The notes under the pieces were generated by a model. That model ran no database searches, had not been told where the DNA came from, and saw only the letters and a list, made by a program, of their open reading frames with translations. Made by a program: the position numbers and the translations under genes. 64,000 bases of DNA from Bdellovibrio bacteriovorus. Lineage in GTDB: Bacteria; Bdellovibrionota; Bdellovibrionia; Bdellovibrionales; Bdellovibrionaceae. Shown piece by piece: positions 1-9,400 of the stretch. The first letter of the stretch is position 1. Every line of letters starts with the position of its first letter. The stretch is from contig NZ_CP020946.1 of NCBI RefSeq assembly GCF_002208115.1, positions 868,001-932,000 on the forward strand, written 5' to 3'.

Positions 1-1161
1 GCGAAGGGCACATTCCCGCAAACGGCGGTGCAGGATCCATTTGTTTATGCCAACCAGTTTATGGACGAGAAAGCGGCGGGCGGTAAAGAGCAGCTTCAGC
101 GCAATAAAGAACGTCTGAAAAAAGAAACAGCCCGCACTCTCAAGGTGGTAGAGGACGCCCGCAGCCATGTTGTCAAATCCCTGGAGGCGCAGAAGACGTC
201 GGCCAATGCAAAGCAGATCGACAATATGATCGCGCGCGTGAAGGCCATAAAATATCGTGAAGCCAAAACTGACGGCCAATACATGGATCTGGTGGCTGAT
301 GGGTGTGAGTCTCCGAATGCTTATTATTCTTCGGAGACCAACACGATCACGGTGTGCCCGCAGATGATGAACCTGCCGGAAGCTTCTTTGTTTGCAACTT
401 TGGCCCATGAATTCGGCCATGGTATCGATCCCTGTGCGATGGAAATGGATTTCGGCAAGGAAGGGGCGAAACTGCCGGACTTTATGAGTCTGGTGGTAAA
501 GCCCAATCAGCCCACAGTGAATCCCGCCGTCAGAATGGCGCAGAACCCGTTTAAAAACGTGATTAGCTGTCTGCAGTCTCCGCAGTCTATTGAAGTCAGT
601 ATTCCGACCAAGGATGCTTTGCTTCGTGAAATCAACGAATTCGAAGATGGCTTGAAGGCGGAAGTCGGCGGTGAAATCGACGAGGAAACCGGCGAGGCCA
701 AAGCCACTGACGCCACCGATGCCCGCTTTGAAGATTCCCGTCAGAACATTGAAAAGAATTACGAGCGCTACAAATACTGCAGTGAGATCACCGGCACCGG
801 TCATATTCAGGAAGCTTTTTCTGACTGGATTTCCGCGCAGGCTTTGACTTCAAAAATTTCGGGCATCCAGGATTCTGCCAAAGCACGTGAGTTCGCGTTT
901 GCTTCGCAGACCATGTTCTATGGGATGGCATGTGAAAACGTGCAACAGGCGGTGGACAGCAGGATGGATCAGTTTGTGGAGGCCTGCCCTCAGTTGGAGG
1001 AAATCCGCGCCTATATGGAGGATATGAAGCATTCTGATGGTCACTCCAGTCACCCGGATGCAAATCGTCGTATCAACCGAATCTATTATGCCAAGCCCGA
1101 GATTCAGAAAGCTCTCGGCTGTGAAAGCGGTCACAACGACGCCCAAGAGTGTAAGCCCTGA
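1..1161 (+). CDS. M13-like zinc metallopeptidase, 5' end cut by window edge
   Basis: The reading frame is open from the first base, so the gene begins upstream; the GTG at 28 is probably internal. Counting from base 1, a HExxH zinc site (HEFGH) lies at codons 136-140 and an ExxxD motif (EAFSD) at codons 271-275. This is the pair of motifs that supplies the zinc ligands and catalytic Glu of neprilysin-type (M13) gluzincins. The spacing between them is longer than usual, with an acidic insert in between. The C-terminal stretch with HSSHPDANRR resembles the HSPGEYR segment of M13 enzymes. Several Cys residues suggest an extracytoplasmic protein, but the signal peptide is outside the window. Substrate unknown. 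It is followed by a 307-base gap before purF. Confidence 0.6.
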   Translation, partial: AKGTFPQTAVQDPFVYANQFMDEKAAGGKEQLQRNKERLKKETARTLKVVEDARSHVVKSLEAQKTSANAKQIDNMIARVKAIKYREAKTDGQYMDLVADGCESPNAYYSSETNTITVCPQMMNLPEASLFATLAHEFGHGIDPCAMEMDFGKEGAKLPDFMSLVVKPNQPTVNPAVRMAQNPFKNVISCLQSPQSIEVSIPTKDALLREINEFEDGLKAEVGGEIDEETGEAKATDATDARFEDSRQNIEKNYERYKYCSEITGTGHIQEAFSDWISAQALTSKISGIQDSAKAREFAFASQTMFYGMACENVQQAVDSRMDQFVEACPQLEEIRAYMEDMKHSDGHSSHPDANRRINRIYYAKPEIQKALGCESGHNDAQECKP

Positions 1162-1468
1162 TTTTGGCAAGATGTGTTGAATTGTCAGGATTCTGTCAGG
1201 GGTCTTGACGGAACTCTGTCACGGTCGCTAGCGTTGGTTGCATTCCACCCAATCAGCGTAAAGAGAGACCCATGACACTTGCCGTGTTTTTGAGACATTC
1301 TTCGCCACCTAGGCCCCCATCGAAGGGACCCTCTTCGGGAGAGAAATCCCGTTCGAACACCCTCCGTGTGTCTTTACACCCGAACTGCCAGCAAAAAAAA
1401 TCAAATATCAATATTAAAGAAAACGGCGTCCCAGTGACGCCGTTTTTGTTTTTTAAAGGGGTCATTCC
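1162..1468 (+). promoter_or_regulatory. purF leader region, no gene
   Basis: These 307 bases hold no convincing gene. A TTGACG at 1205-1210 followed 18 bases later by TAGCGT (1229-1234) is a weak promoter candidate. Several small hairpins follow, among them CGGGA/TCCCG around 1338-1353 and GTGT/ACAC around 1366-1379. The region ends in a perfect intrinsic terminator (listed separately) just before the purF start. Because no room for a promoter exists after that terminator, transcription of the pur operon should enter through this leader. It could therefore be an attenuator or riboswitch; I could not match it to a known class. Confidence 0.4.
1420..1454 (+). terminator. Intrinsic terminator/attenuator ahead of purF
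   Basis: AAAACGGCGTC (1420-1430) pairs perfectly with GACGCCGTTTT (1436-1446) around a five-base loop and runs into a T-rich tract to 1454. The purF ATG is only 15 bases further on and its AAAGGGG ribosome site lies right after the T tract. A terminator here must be regulated or leaky for purF to be expressed. Confidence 0.75.
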
Positions 1469-2908
1469 ATGTGTGGCGTTGTAGGACTCATTGGTGAAGA
1501 TCAGGCCGGCGAAAAATTGTATCCGGCGCTCTTCGCTCTTCAGCACCGTGGGCAGGATGCCGCAGGCATTCTGAGCTATGACTTTGAACGTTCTCAGTTT
1601 CATCTGGAAAAGGATCTGGGCTTGGTGGAAGACGTCTTCACCACCGAACGCCGCAAGCGCCTGAAGGGCACCATGGCTCTGGGGCACACACGTTATTCCA
1701 CTATCGGCAGCGTCGACAAAGAGGACCTGCAACCGATCTTTTTAAGTTATCCCTATGGCATCGGCATGATCCATAACGGAAACGTGACGAACTATGATGA
1801 AATCGTGGATTATCTGCGCAACCGAAAACTGCGGTGGACCTTTTCGCGCAACGATCTGGAAATTTTGATGCACATGGTGGCCGTCGGTCTGTCTTCACGC
1901 AAGGACAACCCGGATCTACCTTCCAGTCTGGCCGAAGCAGTGAAAGAGCTTCTGCAAACCGTGCAGGGTGCTTACAGCTCTATCGGAATGCTGGCCGAGC
2001 AGGGTATGTTTGCCTTCAGCGACTTGAATGGCATTCGGCCTTTGCTGATCGGTCGACAGAAAAAGGGCGACAAATACAATTACTGCTTTGCCTCTGAAAA
2101 ACAGGTTTTCTTTGGACTGGGATATGAATACTGGCGGGATCTGCGCCCCGGGGAGCTGGTCTTTGTCGACAAGGACCGCAATCTGCATTCCTTCGTTTTG
2201 AGTGAAAAGAAACCGCGTCCGTGCATGTTTGAATGGATCTATTTTGCGGGCTCTGAAACCGAATGGCACGGCCGTCCGGTCTATGAAGTGCGCCTGAAGC
2301 TGGGGGAAATCCTGGCTGAAGAGTGCCGCAAAAAGGGCCTGGATATAGATGTGGTGGCTCCGGTGCCGGACACCTCGCGGGCGGCGGCCTGCCGTCTGGC
2401 GGAAGTGCTGGAAAAACCTTACCGCGAAGTTCTGATCAAAAACCGCTATGTGCAAAGAAGCTTTATCGTCAACGAACCCGAAGTCCGCAAGATGATGGTG
2501 AATCTGAAGCTTTCACCGGTGCAAAGCGAGATCAAAGGTAAAAAAATCCTGCTGGTGGATGACAGCATTGTGCGCGGGACCACTTCCGCGCGGATCATTC
2601 GCTTGCTTCGTGATGCGGGGGCGGAAAAGGTCTATCTGGCCAGCACCTGTCCTCCGATTCGCCACCCTTGTTTTTACGGCATTGATTTCCCGGACGGGGA
2701 ATCGCTGGTGGCGCACAAACGCAGTGAAGCTGAAGTGGAAAAGATTTTGGAGGTCGACGGCCTGGTCTTCCTGCCTCTGAATCGGCTGCAAGAGGGCCTG
2801 GGCCTTAAGAATCTTTGCAGCGCTTGTCTTGATGGTGATTATCCTGTTCCGGTCTCAACTGAAAACTTTTTGAAGACCCGGAACATTAATTTAGGTGGTG
2901 AACTATGA
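1469..2908 (+). CDS. purF: Amidophosphoribosyltransferase PurF
   Basis: Catalyses the first committed step of purine synthesis: glutamine + PRPP to phosphoribosylamine. The protein (479 aa) starts MCGVVG, so Cys2 becomes the N-terminal nucleophile once Met is removed, without a propeptide. A class II glutaminase domain covers about residues 2-230. The PRPP loop is ILLVDDSIVRG at 360-370. The CSAC motif near the C-terminus, with earlier Cys residues, matches the Fe-S cluster-containing Bacillus-type PurF and not the E. coli type. First gene of the nine-gene pur operon, with an ATGA overlap to the next gene. Confidence 0.96.
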   Translation: MCGVVGLIGEDQAGEKLYPALFALQHRGQDAAGILSYDFERSQFHLEKDLGLVEDVFTTERRKRLKGTMALGHTRYSTIGSVDKEDLQPIFLSYPYGIGMIHNGNVTNYDEIVDYLRNRKLRWTFSRNDLEILMHMVAVGLSSRKDNPDLPSSLAEAVKELLQTVQGAYSSIGMLAEQGMFAFSDLNGIRPLLIGRQKKGDKYNYCFASEKQVFFGLGYEYWRDLRPGELVFVDKDRNLHSFVLSEKKPRPCMFEWIYFAGSETEWHGRPVYEVRLKLGEILAEECRKKGLDIDVVAPVPDTSRAAACRLAEVLEKPYREVLIKNRYVQRSFIVNEPEVRKMMVNLKLSPVQSEIKGKKILLVDDSIVRGTTSARIIRLLRDAGAEKVYLASTCPPIRHPCFYGIDFPDGESLVAHKRSEAEVEKILEVDGLVFLPLNRLQEGLGLKNLCSACLDGDYPVPVSTENFLKTRNINLGGEL

Positions 2909-3618
2909 AAATTCAGGTTCTTTTTGGCAGTGCGAATGATGAGCGTGTGTACGGTCCGTTGTGCCGTTCCCTTGAAAAATGCGGTGATGTAAAAATGGAA
3001 GTGGCGTCGGCCCACCGTGATCCAGCCCGGGTCCACGAGGTTGTAAAAACCTGTGGGGCTGATGCTTTTGTGGCAGGCGCAGGTTTGGCCGCTCACCTGC
3101 CGGGTGTTGTGGCTTCTTTAACAGACAAGCCAGTCTTCGGAGTGGCCGTGAACGGGGCTTTTGCCGGGCTTGATGCCTTTTTATCCATTGTGCAAATGCC
3201 GCGCGGGATTCCGGTGGCCGCAGTGACTGAAGAAAATGCCAACACCATCGGGGACTTCCTCGTGCGTCTGGCGAAGGTCCCTCAAGACCGTCTGTGTCTG
3301 CACTGGAACCGCAGCCTTGAAAGCTATTCACCGATTCAAAAAGCCCTGGATGAAATCCAGACACAAACCGGATTGTCGGTTGAATGGACGACGGCTCAGG
3401 CCGAAAACTGTCTGGGGGAGATCGTCAGCCCGTGGGAGTTGCCACGCACCCAAGGCTTGAATTTGTTCCTGTGTGAAAAGGAACAACTGGCAAGCTCTAA
3501 TCTTGCGTTGGACTTCTATGCCAAAGCCCGGCACGGCGGATTCTGGGTGGGGGCCAACAACGTGACCAATTTCGTGAATCAATGGAATAAACTGAAAGTT
3601 TTGGGAGCAGGACGATGA
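2905..3618 (+). CDS. purE: PurE-type AIR carboxylase / N5-CAIR mutase with C-terminal extension
   Basis: The first ~150 residues are PurE: GSANDE near the N-terminus, SAHRDP (the mutase His region), GLAAHLPGV, and QMPRGIPV. The AAHLPG form is that of class I PurE (N5-CAIR mutase), which normally needs PurK, yet no purK lies in this cluster. At 237 aa the protein is about 70-80 residues longer than a usual PurE (~160-170). The extra C-terminal part is not a domain I recognise. ATGA overlaps on both sides (with purF and purC) indicate tight translational coupling. Confidence 0.85.
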   Translation: MKIQVLFGSANDERVYGPLCRSLEKCGDVKMEVASAHRDPARVHEVVKTCGADAFVAGAGLAAHLPGVVASLTDKPVFGVAVNGAFAGLDAFLSIVQMPRGIPVAAVTEENANTIGDFLVRLAKVPQDRLCLHWNRSLESYSPIQKALDEIQTQTGLSVEWTTAQAENCLGEIVSPWELPRTQGLNLFLCEKEQLASSNLALDFYAKARHGGFWVGANNVTNFVNQWNKLKVLGAGR

Positions 3619-4649
3619 ATCTGATCTATCGCGGTTCCGTAAAGGATCTTTATCAAAACAACGACAAAATCGTTTTTGAATACAGCAATCGTTATTCCAT
3701 TTTTGACTGGGGTGAAATGCCGGATGAAATTCCGCAAAAAGGCGAAGCCTTGGCGGCCATGGCTTCAATGTTCTTTGATCATCTGTCGTCCAAAGGTTTT
3801 TCTTCCCACTATCTGTCCGGTCGGTCCCGCACCTCCATTGAAGTGCAACCGGTAAAGGTTTTGCGTCCGGAATGGAAAGATGATGCCTATGACTATTCCA
3901 TGTATGCGTGTCGTCCGACCCAGTGTCTGGTGCCGCTGGAGGTGATCTTCCGCCGCCATCTGGGGCAGGGAAATTCTTTAGAAGGCCGTCTGAAAAAGAA
4001 TCCCGCCTATCTAGCGGATCTGGAGCTGACTCAAGTGCCCACTTCTGCTGACAGCTTTATGCCGGCCCTGGTGGAGGTGTCGACAAAACTTGAAACCACC
4101 GATCGCTACCTGTCCAAAGCGGACGTGGCGGCCATGAATGTGGTGAACGATGCCGAGTACGCAGCCCTGCGCAAGAGCACCCAGGAAGTGGCAGCCGAAC
4201 TGGAAAAACTTTTTGCCAGCTTCGGGGTAAAACTGTGGGATGGAAAGTTTGAATTTGCATTCACAGATGAAAACAACGGTCAGCGGGGACTGGTCCTGGT
4301 CGATTCCATCGGGCCGGACGAATTGCGTCTGACTTATGAAGGTCTGCCGTTGTCGAAAGAATTCCTGCGTCAGATCTACACCGGATCTGAATGGAGCGAG
4401 GCGGTTAAAAAAGCCAAAGACCTTGCAAAAGAAAGAAAGACCCAGGACTGGAAGTCGATCTGTGAAAATGAACTGGGGCAAAAACCGTCCCCGTTAACAG
4501 TCGAACAGATTCAAGTCAGCTCCTGGCTGTATCTGGCTTTGGCCAACGAGATCGCCATCGTACTAAACAAACCACGTCCTTTTGACGAACACATCAACTT
4601 GAAATTCTGGCACCAAAAGGCTTTGTCTTTGCTGGAGAAAAAAGCATGA
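3615..4649 (+). CDS. purC: SAICAR synthetase PurC
   Basis: Ligates aspartate to CAIR with ATP, giving SAICAR. The N-terminal RGSVKDLY (residues 6-13) is the SAICAR-synthase nucleotide-binding signature; a G-x-x-L-x-D-x-K-F-E-F segment lies mid-protein. At 344 aa it is longer than the common ~240 aa bacterial form and nearer the ~300 aa form, with extra sequence in the middle. Starts in the stop codon of purE and ends in the start codon of purD. The product needs PurB (adenylosuccinate lyase), which is not in this window. Confidence 0.92.
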   Translation: MNLIYRGSVKDLYQNNDKIVFEYSNRYSIFDWGEMPDEIPQKGEALAAMASMFFDHLSSKGFSSHYLSGRSRTSIEVQPVKVLRPEWKDDAYDYSMYACRPTQCLVPLEVIFRRHLGQGNSLEGRLKKNPAYLADLELTQVPTSADSFMPALVEVSTKLETTDRYLSKADVAAMNVVNDAEYAALRKSTQEVAAELEKLFASFGVKLWDGKFEFAFTDENNGQRGLVLVDSIGPDELRLTYEGLPLSKEFLRQIYTGSEWSEAVKKAKDLAKERKTQDWKSICENELGQKPSPLTVEQIQVSSWLYLALANEIAIVLNKPRPFDEHINLKFWHQKALSLLEKKA

Positions 4650-5884
4650 AAATGGTTGTTGTCGGAAAGGGCGGGCGCGAGCACGCTTTGGCGCAAAAAC
4701 TGAAAAGCTCCCCCTTGGTCACAGACTTGTGGGTGGCGCCGGGAAATCCCGGAATGCAGCAGGCGGGTCTGTCTTGCGTGAACTGCGAAAGCCCGGAAGC
4801 CATTGAAAAGTTCTGCCTCGAAAACGGAGTGTCGCTGGTGGTGGTTGGCCCGGAGGCTTTGATTCTGTCGGACTTAAAGCTGCGTCTGCAAAAGCGTGGT
4901 ATTGCATGCTTTGCGCCTTCTATGGAAGTGGCGCAGTTGGAATCCTCCAAACTTTTCTGCAAAGGGGTGCTGAAGGACGCGGGCGTGAAAACCGCCGCTT
5001 GTCAGGTGGCTTACTCGGAAGACCAGGCCCTGCTGGCCGTTGGAAAGCATGACTTTACAAAGCCCCTGGTGGTGAAGGCCGATGGCCTGGCTCAAGGCAA
5101 GGGCGTGTGGGTTTGCAACACCTGGGATATGGCTGAAGAAGCTGTGCGCACACTGGGACGTCATTTTGGTTTTCCATTGTTGTTGGAAGAATGTCTGATC
5201 GGAAAAGAACTTTCCGCCTTTGCGTTGTGCGATGGCGAGGACTTTGTGATTCTGGGCACGGCTTGTGACTACAAGCGTGTGTCGTCGGATCCTTTCAGCG
5301 CCAACACCGGCGGCATGGGGGCCTACAGCCCCTGTGACTTTGTGAACGAGGCGGATGAGGCGGAGATTCGCAGTATTTTTGCCAAAACTCTGAAGAGCTT
5401 GCGGGACAAACGCCTGCCGTATCAGGGCTTTTTGTTTGCGGGCTTGATGAAAACAACGGAAGGCATTTACGTTCTGGAATACAACGTGCGCATGGGGGAT
5501 CCGGAAACCCAGGCCCTTTTGCCTCGCCTGAAAACGGACCTTGCGGATCTGATCATGAAGGCCGTGACTCATCAATTGAAAGATCAGGCATGTGAACTGG
5601 CCTCCGAATCTTCCGTTCACGTTGTCGCAACCAGCGAAGGCTATCCGGGATCGCCGATGAAACTGGGAAATCCCATCACGGCCAAGGTTCTTTCCGCCCC
5701 GGATCGTCATTTGTACTTTGCCGGCGTCAGCCGCATCAATGATCAACTGGTCAATGTCGGTGGCCGTGTTTTGGGCATAACTGCCCTGGGGTCCACCCGC
5801 GAAGAGGCTCGGGAAAAGGTCTATCATGAAATGCAGGCTGTGAATTTTGACGGCATGTATCTGCGACAGGATATCGGGCTATGA
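4646..5884 (+). CDS. purD: Phosphoribosylamine-glycine ligase PurD
   Basis: Joins phosphoribosylamine and glycine with ATP to give GAR. The protein begins with the GARS signature GKGGREHAL (residues 7-15), followed by an ATP-grasp domain with KADGLAQGKGV and the metal-binding YNVRMGDPETQ near residues 270-290. Length 412 aa, typical for the family (~420-430). Overlaps purC and purN by four bases each, so it is translated as part of the pur chain. Confidence 0.96.
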   Translation: MKMVVVGKGGREHALAQKLKSSPLVTDLWVAPGNPGMQQAGLSCVNCESPEAIEKFCLENGVSLVVVGPEALILSDLKLRLQKRGIACFAPSMEVAQLESSKLFCKGVLKDAGVKTAACQVAYSEDQALLAVGKHDFTKPLVVKADGLAQGKGVWVCNTWDMAEEAVRTLGRHFGFPLLLEECLIGKELSAFALCDGEDFVILGTACDYKRVSSDPFSANTGGMGAYSPCDFVNEADEAEIRSIFAKTLKSLRDKRLPYQGFLFAGLMKTTEGIYVLEYNVRMGDPETQALLPRLKTDLADLIMKAVTHQLKDQACELASESSVHVVATSEGYPGSPMKLGNPITAKVLSAPDRHLYFAGVSRINDQLVNVGGRVLGITALGSTREEAREKVYHEMQAVNFDGMYLRQDIGL

Positions 5885-6492
5885 ATAAAATCAGGATTGC
5901 GATCTTGGCCTCTGGAACCGGCTCCAATGCCGAAGCTCTGATGAAAAAGGCGCAGTCCCTGAATTCTGTCGAAGTCACCTTTGTCCTTTCTGACAAAGCC
6001 GGGGCGGGTGTTTTGGAAAAGGCTCAAAATCTTTCTGTGCGCCATTTTGTAGTGGCCAAACAAAACGATCGCCGCGAACACGAGCAGCGCGTGTTAAACC
6101 TGCTGCGTGAATACCGCATTGACTGGGTCTTTCTGGCTGGTTACATGCGCCTGTTAAGTCCTGAGTTTTTGCAGACCTTCAGTGCCTGGCATCGAGGGAG
6201 TTCACAAGTGGTGAACATTCATCCGTCGCTGCTGCCGGCCTATCCAGGTGTTGATTCCATCCGCCGCGCCTATGAAGACCGCGTAAATGAAAGTGGCGTG
6301 ACACTGCATCTGGTGGACGAGGGTATGGACACAGGCCCGCACCTGATGCAGTCGCGATTGACCTTGGAAGCCGGTGAAAGCCTGGCCGACTGGTCTGTGC
6401 GTTTTCATAAACTGGAACATCAAACTTACACTCAATTTCTGGAACTTGTGGCTTTGGGGCAGATCCCCACAAGCCCATTTGAGGAGACTTAA
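5881..6492 (+). CDS. purN: GAR transformylase PurN
   Basis: Transfers a formyl group from 10-formyl-tetrahydrofolate to GAR. The N-terminus has the LASGTGSNAEAL phosphate-binding motif. The catalytic triad aligns as Asn112, His114 (in NIHPSLLPAYPG) and Asp150 (in DEGMDTGP). Length 203 aa, about that of E. coli PurN (212). Follows purD with an ATGA overlap and is two bases ahead of purL. No formate-dependent PurT is present here. Confidence 0.95.
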   Translation: MNKIRIAILASGTGSNAEALMKKAQSLNSVEVTFVLSDKAGAGVLEKAQNLSVRHFVVAKQNDRREHEQRVLNLLREYRIDWVFLAGYMRLLSPEFLQTFSAWHRGSSQVVNIHPSLLPAYPGVDSIRRAYEDRVNESGVTLHLVDEGMDTGPHLMQSRLTLEAGESLADWSVRFHKLEHQTYTQFLELVALGQIPTSPFEET

Positions 6493-6494
6493 AG

Positions 6495-9400
6495 ATGCAA
6501 AGAATATCTGTGCGCAGCCGCTATGATCACAGCACCGAAAAAGCTCTTAAATCGGCGTTGTCGCTGGAAGCCCCAGTGAACGAACTGCACCTGCGCCGCG
6601 TGTACTGGCTGCTTGAAAAGAAATCCGGCGCCGCCCGCGAATTCCCTCTGCAGACAGCGATGGACAAGGTCTTCTTTGATCCGATCTCAGAATCCCGGAA
6701 AACCGGTTTCATGGACTATCAGGACGACAAAACCTATGTCGAAGTCCGTTTCCTGGCCGGAGTCACCGACAACATGGCTCGCACCGCGACCGAGGCTTTG
6801 ATGCTGTTTTCTGCGCAACATAATTCTTCCTGGCAGGAGTTCCCTCTGGAAGTTCACAGCGGATGGGAAATGGAAATCAGTGGGGATATTTCCAAAGAGC
6901 AAATTGAAAAGGTTCTGTTCCAGAATCTGGCCAATCCACTTTTAAACAGGCTTGAAATTCAGACGGGCGCAGCCCTGAAAAAACAAAACACCTGGGCCGC
7001 TTATCCTCATTTCTGGAAGGCCTCCGAGCACATGCCCCAGTTGCAGCTTTTGAATCTGGACGCGAACACTCTTCAACGCATCAACAACGAACGCGGCCTT
7101 GCTTTAAGTGATGAAGAGATTCAAACCATTCTGACTCATTTTAGTTCCCCGGAAGTGGCTGCCGAGCGTGCTTCCTACGGCTGGCATGGCAAGATCACAG
7201 AAGTGGAACTTGAATGTCTGGCTCAAACCTGGAGTGAACACTGCAAGCACAAGATCTTTGCCGCTGACGTGGACTATACAGAAAGCTCTGGCGACTTCCC
7301 GGCCCTGGGCGAAAAGAACATCACCAGTCTTTACAAAAGCTATATTCAAAAAGCCACCCGCGATCTGGATGACTGCGGTTATCTGGTGTCTGTCTTTAAA
7401 GACAACGCCGGTATTGTCGATTTTGATTCAAAATTAAATGTGTGCGTTAAAGTCGAAACGCATAACAGCCCGTCGGCGCTGGATCCTTTCGGCGGCGCTT
7501 TGACGGGCATCTTGGGTGTGAACCGTGATATCCTGGGTTGCGGCCTGGGCGCGAAACCTGTCGCCAACACAGATGTCTTCTGTCTTTCCACCCCGAACCT
7601 GTTTCCGAAAGCAGATTCCCCGCAAAGACCCGAGCTGCTCAAAGATCCCGGTGTGATCTTCCGCGGCGTCCATCAGGGGGTCGAAGAGGGTGGCAATCAA
7701 AGCGGTATTCCGACCATCAATGGTGCTTTCTGTTTTGCCAGTGAATTTGCCGCGAAGCCTTTGATCTTTGTCGGCTCTGTTGGCGTGATGCCCAAGACCG
7801 TTCACGGCCGCGGCAGCGAATCCAAAGAAATTCGCGCGGGTGATCTGATTGTGGTGGCTGGCGGGCGCCTTGGAAAAGATGGCGTGCACGGTGCGACCTT
7901 CAGTTCTTTGGCGTTGCATGACAACGTGGCCTCGAATGTTGTGCAAATCGGTGACAGCATCACGCAAAAGCGTCTTTTGGATTTCACCTTGAAAGCTCGC
8001 GACAACGGCTGGATTCAATCCATCACGGACAACGGGGCTGGGGGTGTCAGTTCCTCGATCGGGGAAATGGCGCAGTATTCGGGCGGGGCGCGCATGGATT
8101 TGGGTCTGCATCCAGTGAAGTACTCGGGCCTTGAATACTGGGAAATGCTGGTCAGTGAATCTCAAGAGCGTATGTCTTATGCCGTCAGCCCGAATCACCT
8201 GCTGGAGTTTATGAATCTGGCTCGTCACATGGGTGTTGAGGCTTTTGTTCTGGGAGAATTCACCGATTCCGGATCCTTTGACATCTTTCACGGCAAAGAA
8301 CCTCTGGCAAAGATCAGCCTTGAATTCCTGCATGAAGGTTTAAGCCGAATGAAGCTGAAAGCCCACTTCGACGGACCAAAACAATATCAGGAATACTTCC
8401 GCGCCGAAGGTAAGGCTCCACTGAATGGCAATGATCTTGCCGCGGCCCTTAAAAAAGTTCTGGCAAATCCCAACGTGGCTTCGCGCGAACCTTTAGTTCG
8501 TTACTATGACCACGAAGTGCAAGGGGCCACACGCGTGAAACCTTATGGTGGTAAGACCCAGTCCGGAGCCAACGATGCCGGTGTTCTGGATCTGTCCGTG
8601 CACGGCGGGGACACCAACAACGCGGTGGCAGTTTCAAACGGACTGTGCCCGCAGTTTTCCTGGTATGACACTTATCTGATGGCGCAAAAAGCGGTCGACG
8701 AATCCGTGCGCAATCTGGTCGCGACCGGGGCGGACCCGGCGAAGATGGCCTTGGTCGATAATTTCTGCTGGCCGGATCCGACCCCCAAAAACACCAACCC
8801 CGATGCGGCCCATAAGATGGCGCAGTTGGTGCGGGCCTGTGCCGGGCTTTACGATGCGGCTCTGGCTTACCGGGCTCCGTTTGTCAGCGGCAAAGACAGT
8901 ATGAAAAATGATTTCATCGGAAAAACCAAAGGTGGCGAAACTGTGAAGATATCTGTGCCGCCAACCTTGCTGGTGACGGCCATGGCACAGGTCCCGGATG
9001 CGACGAAAACAGCACCGGGATTCTTCCAGAAGGCCGGGGATCTGATTTATTTATTGGGCACACCGACGAACAGTCTTTACGCTTCGGTTCTTTCCCAGGA
9101 ATTCACCGTGCAGGAATCAGCGCCTGAGTATCCGGATTTAAAACGGAACAAGGATCTTTACTTGCGCATCTTTGCGGCTCATCAGAAGTCTTTTTTGCAG
9201 TCTTGCCACGATATTTCTGATGGCGGTCTGATGACGGCCTTGGCGGAAAGCGGCTTTGGCAACAATCTGGGAATGAAGCTGAATCTGGATTCACTGAGCT
9301 GGAATCAACTGTGGTCTGAAACGGGTTCTTTGTTTGTGGTCAGTGTGAAGCCTGCTGACAAGTCCCAGTTTGAAGAACTGTTCACCAGTCAGCAAAGACT

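Noticed and set aside
1195..1320. ZTP (pfl) riboswitch in the purF leader
   Set aside because: GGGTC near 1200 can pair with GACCC near 1267 and GCCACCTAGGC near 1305 loosely recalls the pfl 3' motif, but the highly conserved residues between do not match. Not reported as a known class.
1272..1484. Small plus-strand reading frame in the purF leader
   Set aside because: It runs through the terminator hairpin and into purF in another frame, has low complexity (Pro/Ser) and no convincing conservation signal. A leader peptide cannot be excluded but is not supported.
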